This document shows positions 26,369-36,006 of a DNA stretch of 64,000 nt, piece after piece. The position numbers and the translations under genes are program-made. The DNA comes from Azonexus sp. R2A61 (GTDB lineage: Bacteria > Pseudomonadota > Gammaproteobacteria > Burkholderiales > Rhodocyclaceae), in NCBI RefSeq assembly GCF_021401135.1, contig NZ_JACBFO010000005.1, positions 1 through 64,000 on the forward strand, read 5' to 3'. Within the stretch, counting starts at the first letter, position 1; each line of letters opens with the position of its first letter. Below the pieces are notes generated by a model, which was not told the origin of the DNA, ran no database searches, and was given only the letters and a program-made list of their open reading frames with translations.

Positions 26369-26986
26369 ATGCAACCCGATTACTGGCTTCAGGCTTCTGC
26401 CGAACTGGCAGCCCGCGACCGGACGATGGCGACGCTGGTCGAGCAGTTCGCCGGATTGTCGCTGGCGTCGCGCGGTGATCCTTTCTCGACGCTGGTACGT
26501 TCGATCGTCGGCCAGCAGATTTCGGTCAAGGCGGCCGACAGCGTCTGGGCGCGCTTTGTCGACCGCGTCGGCGAGGTTCGCCCGTCTGTCGTGCTGGCCT
26601 GTGCCGCCGAAGGTCTGGCCGGTTGCGGCCTGTCCGGGCGCAAGATCGAATACCTGCTGGATCTGGCGGCGCATTTCGTCGACGGTCGCCTGGTTGCCGA
26701 CGGCTGGCAGGGCATCGACGACGAAGCGCTGATCGTCGAGTTATGTCGCGTGCGCGGCATCGGCCGGTGGACGGCCGAAATGTTCCTGATCTTCAACCAG
26801 ATGCGACCGGATGTCTTTCCGGTCGACGACATCGGACTGCAAAAAGCCGTCGGGTTGCATTATTTTTCCGGAGCCAGGCCGACCCTGCGGCAATTGCGCG
26901 ATCTCGGCGAACGCTGGCGGCCGTGGCGTTCCGTGGCGACCTGGTACCTCTGGCGCAGCCTGGACCCGATCGCTGTCGAATACTAG
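26369..26986 (+). CDS. DNA-3-methyladenine glycosylase, AlkA/HhH-GPD family
   Basis: Base-excision repair enzyme removing alkylated purines. The 205-residue protein has the helix-hairpin-helix LCRVRGIGRWTAEMFLIF (about 126-143) and the catalytic Asp in VFPVDDIGLQKAVG. It lacks the N-terminal domain of E. coli AlkA, as do many short bacterial homologues. ATG at 26369. A palindromic TGCGGTCGAC-type repeat (26336-26348) lies just upstream. Confidence 0.9.
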   Translation: MQPDYWLQASAELAARDRTMATLVEQFAGLSLASRGDPFSTLVRSIVGQQISVKAADSVWARFVDRVGEVRPSVVLACAAEGLAGCGLSGRKIEYLLDLAAHFVDGRLVADGWQGIDDEALIVELCRVRGIGRWTAEMFLIFNQMRPDVFPVDDIGLQKAVGLHYFSGARPTLRQLRDLGERWRPWRSVATWYLWRSLDPIAVEY

Positions 26987-26988
26987 GC

Positions 26989-27005
26989 GGTCTGACCCTC
27001 AGACC
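26989..27005. terminator. Short hairpin after alkA
   Basis: GGTCTGA, CCC loop, TCAGACC, followed by TTT. A 7-bp stem right after the glycosylase stop and before the accA -10 region (TAAAAT, 27013-27018). Confidence 0.5.
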
Positions 27006-27046
27006 TTTGGGGTAAAATGCGCGCCAGTTTCAAGAACGGGCTGTCC

Positions 27047-28015
27047 ATGAAAACAACTTTCCTCGACTTCGAGCAATCCGTTGCCGACCTCGAAGCCAAG
27101 ATCGAAGAGCTGCGCTTCGTCCAGGACGATTCCGCCGTCGATATCTCGGAAGAGATCGAGCGGCTGGAGAAGAAGAGTGCGCAATTGACCAAGGAAATCT
27201 ACGCCAAGCTCACGCCGTGGCAGATTTCCCAGCTGGCGCGCCATCCGCAGCGTCCCTACACGCTCGATTACGTGCAACACCTGTTCACCGATTTCGAAGA
27301 ACTGCACGGCGATCGCGCCTTTGCCGACGATCACGCCATCGTCGGCGGTCTGGCCCGCTTCAACGGCCAGCCGGTCGTCGTCATCGGTCACCAGAAGGGC
27401 CGTGATACCAAGGAAAAGATCCATCGCAACTTCGGCATGCCGCGTCCGGAGGGCTATCGCAAGGCGCTGCGCCTGATGAAGCTGGCCGAGAAATTCGGCA
27501 TTCCGGTGATGACCTTCGTCGATACGCCCGGTGCCTATCCCGGCATCGATGCCGAGGAGCGCGGCCAGTCCGAGGCGATCGGCCGTAACCTGTACGTGAT
27601 GGCCGAACTGAAGGTGCCGGTCATCGTCACCATCATCGGCGAGGGCGGTTCCGGCGGTGCGCTGGCGATTGCCGTCGGCGACGTCCTGCAGATGTTGCAG
27701 TATTCGACCTATTCCGTGATCTCGCCGGAAGGCTGTGCTTCCATTCTCTGGAAGAGCGCTGAAAAGGCACCGGAAGCTGCCGAAACCATGGGCATTACCG
27801 CGCAGCGACTGAAGTCGCTCGGACTGGTCGACAAGATCGTCAGCGAGCCGCTCGGCGGTGCCCACCGCGATCACGCGGCGATGGCCCAGCACCTGAAGAA
27901 GGCCTTGCAGGACTCCCTGAAGCAGTTGTCCGGGCTGACGACCGAAGAACTGCTGGCCCAGCGCTACGAGCGGCTGATGAGTTATGGCCGCTTCAAGGAA
28001 CAGGCTGTCGACTGA
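27047..28015 (+). CDS. accA: Acetyl-CoA carboxylase carboxyltransferase subunit alpha
   Basis: With AccD forms the carboxyltransferase that makes malonyl-CoA for fatty acid synthesis. 322 residues, typical length. Hallmarks: the N-terminal coiled segment ([20 protein letters not shown]), then the crotonase-like core with [37 protein letters not shown] and [14 protein letters not shown] at 27047. Its last 32 bases overlap tilS. accD is at 60492 in this same window. Confidence 0.97.
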   Translation: MKTTFLDFEQSVADLEAKIEELRFVQDDSAVDISEEIERLEKKSAQLTKEIYAKLTPWQISQLARHPQRPYTLDYVQHLFTDFEELHGDRAFADDHAIVGGLARFNGQPVVVIGHQKGRDTKEKIHRNFGMPRPEGYRKALRLMKLAEKFGIPVMTFVDTPGAYPGIDAEERGQSEAIGRNLYVMAELKVPVIVTIIGEGGSGGALAIAVGDVLQMLQYSTYSVISPEGCASILWKSAEKAPEAAETMGITAQRLKSLGLVDKIVSEPLGGAHRDHAAMAQHLKKALQDSLKQLSGLTTEELLAQRYERLMSYGRFKEQAVD

Positions 28016-28949
28016 CCTGTTGTCCCGGGTCGGTCGTTTCCTGGCCGATCATGTCACGGACGGGCGCCTGGCACTGGGCTTGTCCGGCGGCATCGATTCC
28101 GTCGTGCTGCTGCATCTTCTGTCGCGCTTGTTGCCGGCCGGGCAGTTCGCGGCGATTCACGTCAATCATGGGTTGTCACCGAATGCCGAGCGCTGGGCGG
28201 TGTTCTGCCGCGATCGTTGCGCTTCGCTGAATATCCCGCTGTCCGTCGTGCCCGTCCAGGTCAGTCCGACCGGCGGCGGCATCGAGGCGGCGGCCCGCCT
28301 GGCGCGTTACCAGGCATTCTCCGATAGTGGCTTTGCGACAATCCTGCTGGCTCAGCATCGGGCGGATCAAGCCGAAACCCTGTTGTTCAATTTGTTGCGC
28401 GGTGCCGGATTGCACGGTGCGGCGGCGATGCGCCCGGCTCGTGAGCATGGCGCCTTGCGTATCCTGCGTCCCTTGCTTGATGTGTCGAAGGCGGAAATCC
28501 GGGACTACGCTCAACAGCATTCCCTGACCTGGATTGACGACGAAAGCAACGATGACCGGCGGTTCAGCCGCAATTTCCTCCGTCACGAGGTGTTGACCGC
28601 AATCGCGCCGCGTTTCCCGGGGGGCGAAGCGGCACTGGCACGCGCTGCGACACATTTTGCCGAAGCCGCCGACCTGCTCGATGAACTGGCGGAAAACGAC
28701 TGGCAAGATGCGGCGGATGGCGATGCCGCACGGCTGGAGGTGCTGCGACAATTGTCGTCGGCCCGGCTGAAGAATCTCCTGCGCTGGCGTTTGCGCCAAC
28801 TCGGATGGCGGGTGCCGGACAGCGAGCGGCTGACGGAATTCGCCCGGCAACTGCTTACGGCTGCGGTCGACCGTCATCCCTGCCTGAATCTGCCCGAGGG
28901 CACGATGCGTCTGTCGCGCGGGCGCCTGACCTGGCTCGCGTGTAAATAA
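27984..28949 (+). CDS. tilS: tRNA(Ile)-lysidine synthase
   Basis: Converts C34 of the CAU-anticodon tRNA-Ile to lysidine, changing Met to Ile specificity. The 321-residue protein has the PP-loop [15 protein letters not shown] near 31 and the family core HHR-like segment [21 protein letters not shown], with RPLLD and DDESNDD after it. It is shorter than E. coli TilS, with a reduced C-terminal domain. It overlaps accA by 32 bases, so translation is likely coupled. Confidence 0.93.
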   Translation: MAASRNRLSTDLLSRVGRFLADHVTDGRLALGLSGGIDSVVLLHLLSRLLPAGQFAAIHVNHGLSPNAERWAVFCRDRCASLNIPLSVVPVQVSPTGGGIEAAARLARYQAFSDSGFATILLAQHRADQAETLLFNLLRGAGLHGAAAMRPAREHGALRILRPLLDVSKAEIRDYAQQHSLTWIDDESNDDRRFSRNFLRHEVLTAIAPRFPGGEAALARAATHFAEAADLLDELAENDWQDAADGDAARLEVLRQLSSARLKNLLRWRLRQLGWRVPDSERLTEFARQLLTAAVDRHPCLNLPEGTMRLSRGRLTWLACK

Positions 28950-28973
28950 CAACAAACTGTTACGGGGCGACGT

Positions 28974-29001
28974 TTGCCGTCTTCGGCCCATCAGTTACAA
29001 T
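28974..29001 (+). promoter_or_regulatory. Sigma-70-like promoter of dapA-bamC
   Basis: TTGCCG (28974-28979), a 16-base spacer, TACAAT (28996-29001), placed 28 bases before the dapA ATG in the gap after tilS. Confidence 0.5.
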
Positions 29002-29029
29002 CGTCCGATTGCTTCCTTTTCTACAGGTC

Positions 29030-29908
29030 ATGATTACCGGATCCATTGTCGCCATCGTAACGCCCATGCACGAGGATGGCAGCCTCGATTTGCCGTCGCT
29101 GCGCAAGCTGATCGATTTTCACGTTGCCGAAGGTAGCGACGCGATCGTTATCGTCGGAACGACCGGCGAATCGCCGACGGTCGACGTCGACGAGCATTGT
29201 GAACTGATCAAGCTGACGGTCGATCATGCCGCCGGGCGCATTCCGGTCATCGCCGGTACCGGTGCGAATTCGACGGCAGAAGCCATCGAACTGACCCGTT
29301 TCGCCAAGGAAGCCGGCGCCGACCTGGCGTTGTCGGTCGTGCCTTACTACAACAAGCCGACGCAGGAAGGCCTGTATCGCCATTTCAAGGCGATTGCCGA
29401 AGCGGTCGACCTGCCGGTGATCCTGTACAACGTGCCGGGGCGTACCGTCGCCGACATGTCGAACGACACCATCCTGCGTCTGGCCGACGTGCCGGGCATC
29501 GTCGGCGTCAAGGACGCCACCGGAAACCTGGATCGTGCCTACGATCTGATCCAGCGCGCGCCGGCGGGTTTTGCGCTGTACAGCGGCGACGATCTGACCT
29601 GCGTACTGTCCATCCTGATGGGCTTCCACGGCAACATCTCGGTGACTGCCAATGTGGCGCCGCGCCTGATGCACGAGATGTGCGTCGCCGCTGCAGCCGG
29701 CAAGGTTGCCGAAGCCAAGGAAATCCACTTCAGGCTGCTCGGCCTGCATCGCGATCTGTTCTGCGAAGCGAATCCGATTCCGGTGAAGTGGGCCGTGCAC
29801 AAGATGGGACTGATGCCCAACGGCATTCGCCTGCCGCTGACCGCCCTGAGCGAAGCAAACCAGCCGCGAGTTCTGGCCGCGATGCGCCAGGCCGGCCTGA
29901 ATGTCTGA
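29030..29908 (+). CDS. dapA: 4-hydroxy-tetrahydrodipicolinate synthase
   Basis: Condenses pyruvate with aspartate semialdehyde, the first step specific to lysine and diaminopimelate. asd, which makes the substrate, lies at 43998. The 292-residue TIM barrel has GTTGESPTV near 43, [14 protein letters not shown] near 106, the active-site Tyr in ILYNVPGRT and the Schiff-base Lys in [10 protein letters not shown] near 161. ATG at 29030. Confidence 0.97.
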   Translation: MITGSIVAIVTPMHEDGSLDLPSLRKLIDFHVAEGSDAIVIVGTTGESPTVDVDEHCELIKLTVDHAAGRIPVIAGTGANSTAEAIELTRFAKEAGADLALSVVPYYNKPTQEGLYRHFKAIAEAVDLPVILYNVPGRTVADMSNDTILRLADVPGIVGVKDATGNLDRAYDLIQRAPAGFALYSGDDLTCVLSILMGFHGNISVTANVAPRLMHEMCVAAAAGKVAEAKEIHFRLLGLHRDLFCEANPIPVKWAVHKMGLMPNGIRLPLTALSEANQPRVLAAMRQAGLNV

Positions 29909-29921
29909 CGGAGACCGTTTC

Positions 29922-31064
29922 ATGAATCGTCGGTTAGCTTCCGGCCTCACCCTTTCCCTGCTTGCGGTTGCCGTTGCCGGCTGCGGTATCCTGCCGGATT
30001 CGCGCAAGATCGATTACAAGTCGGCCGGCAAGGCTCCCACCCTGGAAGTGCCTCCCGACCTGTCGCAGGTGACCCGCGACGATCGTTATCTGGTACCGGA
30101 CGCCGGCGGCAAGGGCAGTGCGACCTTCTCGGCCTATTCGGCCGAACGCGCCCCCGAGGCGCAGGCCGGCTATTCGCCCGTGCTGCCCGAGGTGGAAAAA
30201 ATCCGCGTCGAGCGTTCCGGCAGCCAGCGCTGGCTGGTCGTTGCCCAACCGGCCGATGCCCTTTGGGACAACGTCAAGGAGTTCTGGCAGGAGACCGGTT
30301 TCGTCGTCAACATCGAACGCCCGGAAGCCGGCGTGATGGAAACCGATTGGGCCGAGAACCGGGCCAAGATCGGCGACGACATCATCCGCAACACTTTCGG
30401 CAAGTTGCTGGATTCCCTGTATTCGTCAGGCGAACGCGACAAGTTCCGGACGCGTTTCGAGCCGGGCAGCCAGCCGGGAACGACGGAAATCTACATCAGT
30501 CACCGCGGGATGGAGGAGGTTTTTACTTCGGCGGCGAAGGATGAAACCCGCTGGCAACCGCGCCCTCCCGATCCCGAACTGGAAGCGGAAATGCTTCGGC
30601 GGATGATGGTTCGCCTGGGGGCCGAGGAAAAGCGCGCGGAAGCCTCGGTGGCGGCTTCTGCCGCGAAGTCTGAACCGCGTGCCCGTCTGGCCAGGGCCGA
30701 GGACGGCAGCGGCAGGCTGGATGTCTATGAGCGGTTCGATCGTGCCTGGCGGCGGGTTGGCCTGGCCCTGGATCGTGTCGGGTTCACCGTTGAAGACCGG
30801 GATCGTTCGCGTGGCTTGTACTTCGTCCGCTACGTTGATCCGGATGCCGACAACAAGACCAAGAAGAGCGATGGCCTGTTGTCCAAACTGGTTTTCTGGG
30901 GCGGCAACGAACCGGGTTCGGCTGTCTCGAAGACGCAATACCGGATTCATGTTGCCGACAATGGTACGCAGAGCGCGATTCAGGTGTTGACCAACGAAGG
31001 CGGTATCGATCAGTCGGCGACGGCCAAGCGGATTCTCGGCTTGCTTCAGGAGCAGCTCCAGTAG
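29922..31064 (+). CDS. bamC: Outer membrane assembly lipoprotein BamC (NlpB)
   Basis: Accessory lipoprotein of the BAM complex that inserts outer membrane proteins. The 380-residue product has a lipoprotein signal peptide ending in the lipobox AVAGC (Cys about residue 22). A flexible segment follows (VPPDLSQVTRDDRY, the BamD-contact region in E. coli), then two helix-grip domains. ACGGAGA lies 7 bases before the ATG. The dapA-bamC pairing matches that in enterobacteria. Ends in a strong terminator. Confidence 0.9.
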   Translation: MNRRLASGLTLSLLAVAVAGCGILPDSRKIDYKSAGKAPTLEVPPDLSQVTRDDRYLVPDAGGKGSATFSAYSAERAPEAQAGYSPVLPEVEKIRVERSGSQRWLVVAQPADALWDNVKEFWQETGFVVNIERPEAGVMETDWAENRAKIGDDIIRNTFGKLLDSLYSSGERDKFRTRFEPGSQPGTTEIYISHRGMEEVFTSAAKDETRWQPRPPDPELEAEMLRRMMVRLGAEEKRAEASVAASAAKSEPRARLARAEDGSGRLDVYERFDRAWRRVGLALDRVGFTVEDRDRSRGLYFVRYVDPDADNKTKKSDGLLSKLVFWGGNEPGSAVSKTQYRIHVADNGTQSAIQVLTNEGGIDQSATAKRILGLLQEQLQ

Positions 31065-31110
31065 TTCCAGCTGCGGAACCTATTTGCCGAGCCGATCGGC
31101 GGCCAAAGAA

Positions 31111-31137
31111 AACGCTCCTTCAGGAGCGTTTTTTTTC
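31111..31137 (+). terminator. Rho-independent terminator of dapA-bamC
   Basis: AACGCTCC-TTCA-GGAGCGTT followed by TTTTTT. A textbook stem with T run, 47 bases after the bamC stop. Confidence 0.93.
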
Positions 31138-31180
31138 GATCAACGGCGGGGCTGTGTTTCCTTTCCCCGGAGTGCAGCGC

Positions 31181-31207
31181 AAAAAAAACGGGACCGAAGT
31201 CCCGTTT
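31181..31207 (-). terminator. Terminator of the small lipoprotein gene
   Basis: AACGGGAC-CGAA-GTCCCGTT, with eight A residues on the left that are the T run when read on the minus strand. It directly follows the gene at 31226-31474. Confidence 0.9.
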
Positions 31208-31225
31208 TCGCTGTGCCGGAAGTGA

Positions 31226-31474
31226 TTACTTCTTTTCTTCGGCCGGAGCAGCAGCCGGAGCGCCGGAAGCGCCTTCGGCCGGCTTGGCATCGGCGGCCGG
31301 AGCGGCAGCGCCTTCGGCCGGCTTGGCTTCGGCCGGAGCGGCTTCAGCCGGCTTGGCTTCCGGAGCCGGAGCAGCGGCCGGAGCCGGAGCCGGGGCGGGA
31401 GCCGGTTCTTCCTTCTTACCGCAAGCGGACAGGGCCAGAGCGATCAGGGCAGCAGCGAGAATAGACTTGTTCAT
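31226..31474 (-). CDS. Small Ala/Pro-rich lipoprotein
   Basis: 82 residues: a lipoprotein signal peptide MNKSILAAALIALALSAC (lipobox ALSAC, Cys 18), then a low-complexity tail of Ala, Pro, Lys and Glu. The tail has repeated AEAKPAE/ADAKPAEG units and an acidic-basic end (AEEKK). No domain is present; such peptides may be periplasmic spacers. It has its own terminator at 31181. Confidence 0.75.
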   Translation of the reverse strand: MNKSILAAALIALALSACGKKEEPAPAPAPAPAAAPAPEAKPAEAAPAEAKPAEGAAAPAADAKPAEGASGAPAAAPAEEKK

Positions 31475-31601
31475 GGTGATTCCTTATCGACAAGAAACAG
31501 CAAAATCTGAATAAATTGACTGGAGGCTTACGCCAACCGCGGAAAAGTATAGCCTAAAAAACTTGTTGCGTTGCAGCGAATTAAGCGCATGTCACACGCT
31601 G

Positions 31602-32075
31602 TCACAGTCCCAGCGGGCGAGGCAGCAGGTCGTCGTGGCAGATTTGCCAGATTTCTTCGAAACGCGAGCGATACTGGCCAAGGTCGGGCTCTTGCGAATC
31701 CAGTACGACGGCGCGGGGTTGATCCTTGTCGAAGCGGATCAGGGCGAGTTCGTGGCCGGTAATCAGCAGGCTGTCCCGCAGATGGGCGAAAGTTTCCGGC
31801 AGGGTTCTGATCTGGACACGGTGTCGCCAGGTTTCGAACAGGGCGTTCAGCCGTGGTTGCCTGCCCTGAAATGGCGAGCCGTCGCGCAGGGCGATGCGTA
31901 AAGTGCAGCCCTCGGCCAGTCGTTGCGACAGGGCCGCGATTCGTTCGCTGCTTTCCAGGCGTAGCATTTGCAGATCCTGGTCGTGGATCAGGAGTTCGCG
32001 CGGTTCCGGGTGAGCCAGCAAGCGGTCGGCCGCTGCCGTGTAGTCGCCCCAGGTGGTAATCAATTGCCTGCTCAT
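31602..32075 (-). CDS. Conserved protein of unknown function
   Basis: 157 residues, starting [14 protein letters not shown] do not recognise a catalytic motif. It has features seen in some proteobacterial hypothetical proteins, such as [17 protein letters not shown] and a Trp-rich end ([15 protein letters not shown]). The first ATG not overlapping rlmD in antisense is at 32075, preceded by GAAAG. It diverges from rlmD with a 51-base gap, so the two may share a promoter region. Confidence 0.75.
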   Translation of the reverse strand: MSRQLITTWGDYTAAADRLLAHPEPRELLIHDQDLQMLRLESSERIAALSQRLAEGCTLRIALRDGSPFQGRQPRLNALFETWRHRVQIRTLPETFAHLRDSLLITGHELALIRFDKDQPRAVVLDSQEPDLGQYRSRFEEIWQICHDDLLPRPLGL

Positions 32076-32126
32076 GGCTTTCAGTGTAACCGATTGATAG
32101 AATTCGCGCTTTTTGCGGAGTCGACC

Positions 32127-33425
32127 GTGCCTGTCGGGATCATTGAAGCGCTGGATCATGAAGCCAGAGGTATTGCCCGTCAGGACGGCAAGGCGATTTT
32201 CATCGATGGTGCCTTGCCCGGTGAGGTGGTCGAGTACGCCAGCTTCCGCCGCAAGCCGAAATACGAACTGGCGCATCTGGTCAGCGTGATCTCGCCTTCG
32301 CCGGCGCGGGTGACGCCAGCTTGTCCTCATTACGGCATTTGTGGGGGTTGTGCGATGCAGCACCTGGAAGCTTCTGCACAGGTTGCCGTCAAGCAGCGGG
32401 TGCTGGAGGACAGTCTGTGGCACATTGGCCGGACCCGGGCCGAGAACGTGTTGCCGCCGATCCACGGCAACCCCTGGGGCTATCGCCACAAGGCGCGTCT
32501 TGGGGTGCGCCGGGTCGAGTCGCGTGGAGGGGTACTGATCGGTTTCCACGAAAAGCGCAGCAGTTATATCGCGGATGTCAGGGTTTGTCCGATATTGCCG
32601 CCGCATGTGTCGGATCTGCTGATGCCGTTGCGGGAACTGTTTGCCGCACTGTCGATCGCCGATCGTCTGCCGCAGGTGGAGGTTGCCGTGGGGGCCGAAT
32701 GTACGGCCCTGGTTTTCCGCGTTCTGGCGCCGTTGACCGCAGCCGACGAAGCACGGGTCCGGGCCTTTGCCGACCGGCATGCCGTGGTGGTCTATCTGCA
32801 AACGAAGGGCCCGGATTCGGCGCAGCGTTTTCATCCTCTGCCCGGGCCGCGGCTGAGCTACCGTTTGCCGGAATTTGGCCTGGATATGGAATTTCGGCCG
32901 ACCGATTTCACGCAGGTCAATCCCGCTGTGAACCAGGTCATGGTTCGGCGTGCGTTACGCCTGCTTGACCCCCGACCCGGGGAACGGATCGCCGACATGT
33001 TCTGCGGCCTCGGCAACTTCACCTTGCCGATTGCCCGTTCCGGTGCCACGGTGGTTGGCGTCGAGGGCAGCCCGGCGCTGGTCGCCCGCGGCAAGGAAGC
33101 GGCGGCAGCGCATGGCCTGGCCGATCAGGTCAGGTTTGCGGTGTCCAACCTGTTCGATATCACTGATGCTTCGCTGGCGGCTCTGGGGCATTTCGACAAG
33201 ATGTTGATCGATCCGCCGCGTGAAGGTGCGATCGAGCTGGTCAAGGCTTTCGGCGAGGATGCGCCGCGACGTCTGGTCTATGTGTCCTGCAACGCGGCGA
33301 CGCTGGCCCGCGATGCCGGTGTGTTGACTTCGCTCAAAGGCTACCGGTTGTGCGCGACGGGCATTCTCAACATGTTCCCGCACACGGCACACGTCGAGTC
33401 CATTTCGTTGTTCGAGCGTGCATGA
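32127..33425 (+). CDS. rlmD: 23S rRNA (uracil(1939)-C(5))-methyltransferase
   Basis: Methylates U1939 of 23S rRNA. The 432-residue protein has an N-terminal TRAM domain ([19 protein letters not shown] onward) and [4Fe-4S] cysteines in [15 protein letters not shown] near 68. The SAM site [15 protein letters not shown] is near 290, and the catalytic Cys is in [14 protein letters not shown] near 388. GTG start at 32127, 6 bases after GCGGAG. Confidence 0.95.
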   Translation: MPVGIIEALDHEARGIARQDGKAIFIDGALPGEVVEYASFRRKPKYELAHLVSVISPSPARVTPACPHYGICGGCAMQHLEASAQVAVKQRVLEDSLWHIGRTRAENVLPPIHGNPWGYRHKARLGVRRVESRGGVLIGFHEKRSSYIADVRVCPILPPHVSDLLMPLRELFAALSIADRLPQVEVAVGAECTALVFRVLAPLTAADEARVRAFADRHAVVVYLQTKGPDSAQRFHPLPGPRLSYRLPEFGLDMEFRPTDFTQVNPAVNQVMVRRALRLLDPRPGERIADMFCGLGNFTLPIARSGATVVGVEGSPALVARGKEAAAAHGLADQVRFAVSNLFDITDASLAALGHFDKMLIDPPREGAIELVKAFGEDAPRRLVYVSCNAATLARDAGVLTSLKGYRLCATGILNMFPHTAHVESISLFERA

Positions 33426-33427
33426 AA

Positions 33428-33449
33428 AAAGGCGGCCTGGGCCGCCTTT
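33428..33449. terminator. Bidirectional terminator after rlmD
   Basis: AAAGGCGGCC and GGCCGCCTTT around a short loop, with A residues on the left and T on the right. It separates convergent rlmD and the Bax1-I gene. Confidence 0.85.
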
Positions 33450-33468
33450 CCAAAGGGCTTGAATCCGC

Positions 33469-34161
33469 TCAGTCGCGTTCGCCGGTGAAGGCCATGATCA
33501 GATTCAGCAGGCTGACGAAAACGTTGTAAATGTCGAGGTAGACCGCAAGAGTCGCACTGACGTAGTTGGTTTCGCCACCCTGCACGATGCGGCTGATGTC
33601 GTACAGGATATAGGCCGAGAAGATGCCGACGGCGGCGGCCGAGATGGCCAGCGACAGGGCTGGAATCTGGAAGAAGATGTTGGCGACGGCGGCCAGCAGG
33701 ATCAGGATGACGCCGGCGAACAGGAACTTGCCGATGCCGGTGAAGTCGCGCTTGCTGCTCGCGGCGATGGCCGACAGCGTCAGGAAGATGGCACCGGTAC
33801 CGCCGGCGGCCAGCGCGATCATCGATGCGCCGTTCGAAAAGCCGAGGGCAACCTGCAGGATGCGCGACAGCATCAGGCCCATGAAGAAGGTGAAGCCGAG
33901 CAGCAGTGCGACGCCGAGGCCGGAGTCCTTGTTCTTCTCGATGCCCCACATGAAACCGAAGGCAATGCCGAGGAACAGCAGGAAGGAAATGAACGGGCTG
34001 CCGGCAAAGAACGAAAAGCCCATCTGAACGCCGATCAGCGCTCCAAGCACGGTCGGTACCATGCTCAAGCCGAGCAGCATGTAAGTGTTGCGCAGGACGC
34101 GGTTCTGCTGGACTGCGTAGTTGGTCGAATCCTGGCGGGTGATATCGAATGGGTTGGCCAT
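33469..34161 (-). CDS. Bax inhibitor-1/YccA family membrane protein
   Basis: 230 residues with seven hydrophobic helices, the BI-1/TMBIM fold. E. coli members include YccA, a modulator of FtsH, and YbhL. The start MANPFDITRQDS and the C-terminal AVYLDIYNVFVSLLNLIMAF are typical. The ATG at 34161 has GGAGATC just upstream; a frame to 34299 is an extension without a ribosome site. Upstream lies tRNA-Ser on the other strand. Confidence 0.9.
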   Translation of the reverse strand: MANPFDITRQDSTNYAVQQNRVLRNTYMLLGLSMVPTVLGALIGVQMGFSFFAGSPFISFLLFLGIAFGFMWGIEKNKDSGLGVALLLGFTFFMGLMLSRILQVALGFSNGASMIALAAGGTGAIFLTLSAIAASSKRDFTGIGKFLFAGVILILLAAVANIFFQIPALSLAISAAAVGIFSAYILYDISRIVQGGETNYVSATLAVYLDIYNVFVSLLNLIMAFTGERD

Positions 34162-34271
34162 GGGTTCTGATCTCCTTTGTTCCAATGTGTTCTGGCCCGT
34201 TAGACTAACCAAGACTTGCCGAAGTTTCAAATCGGGCAGCATGGCGGCCTGTGCTATCATGCGCGCCCCAA

Positions 34272-34359
<88 letters not shown>

Positions 34360-34362
34360 GGA

Positions 34363-35514
34363 TCACAGGTTCAGGAAGTCGCCGACTTCCACGTCGCGGG
34401 CCAGCGTGTCCGCGTAGCCCAGGTCGATCAGTGCCTGGGTATAGGGTTTTTCAAATAACAGGTAACTGGTCAGTGCGCCGCCCTGGCGATTCATTGCCCC
34501 GATGCCGCCAAGCAAGGCCCTGATCGGCCAGGGCAGGGCTTCCGCATGATCGGCGGCGATCCGGTCGATCCGCTCCGATGGCGAAATGACCAGCGTGTCG
34601 ACCCGGCGCAGCGAAATATTTCCCTGTTCGCGGTTTTCCGGCGGAATGGCCGAAAGCGTGCGGTTGATTCTTTCCATTCTTTCGATGTCGACCGCAAGAC
34701 TGTCGAGAAAGATGCTGGACAGCGCGTGACCGGCAATCTGGGCCAGCGACGGGTAGCGATCCACTTGTTGGCGCGGCAGGTTTTCCCGTTTGCGCCCGGC
34801 GCCAATCACGAAAACCCGTTCGGCGCCGAGGTGGATGGCCGGCGATAAAGGTGCCAGCTGGCGCATCGAGCCGTCGCCGAAATACTCGCGATGAATTCGG
34901 GTGGCCGGAAAAATGAAGGGAATGGCGCTGGAGGCCAGCAGGTGCTCGATGTCCAGGCGGCTGCGCATGCCGATGCGCTGGACGCGGTGCCATGGCTGCA
35001 CCGCTGGGTGGCCCTGGAAGAAACTGATGCTTTCTCCCGATTCGTAGCCGGATGCCGTAACGCAGACAGCGCGCAAACTGCCCTTGGCGATCGAGCGTTC
35101 GATGCCGGCGAAATCAAGGTGGCGGCGCAGCAGGCGAGCGAGCGGGGCGTTGTCGAGCAGCGAGCGCGGCGGATTGCGGATGGCCCAGCCGACGGTCAGC
35201 GCGGCCAGCCAGCGTGCGCCGGTCAGGCCGACACCCAGCGCATCGGCGCGATAGATGTCGCTGGCGCGCATGTTGCGCCAGAAGCTGGCGAGCAGCGCGC
35301 TGGCCTTGCCGAAATGGTCGGCCAGGCAGGCTAGGCCGACAGCATTGATTGCACCGGCCGAGGTACCGCAAAGGATGGGAAAAGGGTTGTGGCGACGCTG
35401 GCGGGAAAGTTTGGCGACGGCGAGCAGTACGCCAACCTGATAGGCAGCTCGGGCCCCGCCGCCGGAGAGGACCAGCGCGGTGCCGCCTGGCGGATTGTTC
35501 GCCGTGTCGTTCAA
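34363..35514 (-). CDS. Patatin-like phospholipase
   Basis: 383 residues. The patatin domain has the oxyanion loop SGGGARAAYQVG near 18, the serine elbow GTSAG near 50, and an Asp of the Ser-Asp dyad in YFGDGSMRQL, which reads DGS rather than the usual DG[GA]. This is the RssA/YchK-like bacterial group acting on lipids. The frame opens with a TTG at 35514 that overlaps the queD stop (TTGA). Its 3' end lies 3 bases from tRNA-Ser. Confidence 0.85.
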   Translation of the reverse strand: MNDTANNPPGGTALVLSGGGARAAYQVGVLLAVAKLSRQRRHNPFPILCGTSAGAINAVGLACLADHFGKASALLASFWRNMRASDIYRADALGVGLTGARWLAALTVGWAIRNPPRSLLDNAPLARLLRRHLDFAGIERSIAKGSLRAVCVTASGYESGESISFFQGHPAVQPWHRVQRIGMRSRLDIEHLLASSAIPFIFPATRIHREYFGDGSMRQLAPLSPAIHLGAERVFVIGAGRKRENLPRQQVDRYPSLAQIAGHALSSIFLDSLAVDIERMERINRTLSAIPPENREQGNISLRRVDTLVISPSERIDRIAADHAEALPWPIRALLGGIGAMNRQGGALTSYLLFEKPYTQALIDLGYADTLARDVEVGDFLNL

Positions 35515-35963
35515 GCCCCGTCGGAGCGGGTGGCGTCCGCCCAGCAGTTAGGCGTTTCATAAAGCCGGACGCGTGCCAGCTGAAGGTGATTGCCGTAAGT
35601 GTCGCGGTAAACCGCATCGAGCGTCGAAAAAGCAATCCGTGCCAGATTTTCGGCAGTAGGGACGCAGTCGAGCAGCACCGTCTTGTGGTCGGGCAGCGCG
35701 TTCAGGAAATCGACGATGGCGCGGTCTTCGGCATAAGCCAGGAAGGCGTGGTCCCAGCGGTCGACCAAATGGGTTTTGGCCAGTTCTTTGACCTGGGAGA
35801 AGTCCATCACCATGCCGTTGGCGGCATCGCCGGCGCGGTCGATGATCTGGCCGGACAGGGTGATTTCGATGGCGTAGCGATGACCGTGCAGATGCCGGCA
35901 CTGGCTCTTGTGGTCGGGGATGCGGTGCCCGGCATCGAATTCCAGGCGGCGGGTGATCTGCAT
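35511..35963 (-). CDS. queD: 6-carboxytetrahydropterin synthase
   Basis: Second step of queuosine biosynthesis, making carboxytetrahydropterin from dihydroneopterin triphosphate. The 150-residue protein has zinc-ligand histidines in FDAGHRI and CRHLHGHRY, the catalytic Cys in the latter, and the late motif PTAENLA with Glu near the end. ATG at 35963 with a weak ribosome site. It diverges from the radical SAM gene at 36007 and precedes the patatin gene by overlap. Confidence 0.93.
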   Translation of the reverse strand: MQITRRLEFDAGHRIPDHKSQCRHLHGHRYAIEITLSGQIIDRAGDAANGMVMDFSQVKELAKTHLVDRWDHAFLAYAEDRAIVDFLNALPDHKTVLLDCVPTAENLARIAFSTLDAVYRDTYGNHLQLARVRLYETPNCWADATRSDGA

Positions 35964-36006
35964 GTTGCGTTGCTCGGTTTGACAGCGGCGGATTATACAA
36001 TGGGCC

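Noticed and set aside
31602..32834. 410-codon version of the minus gene upstream of rlmD
   Set aside because: The N-terminal extension is antisense to rlmD and has its codon shadow; the ATG at 32075 is the sensible start.
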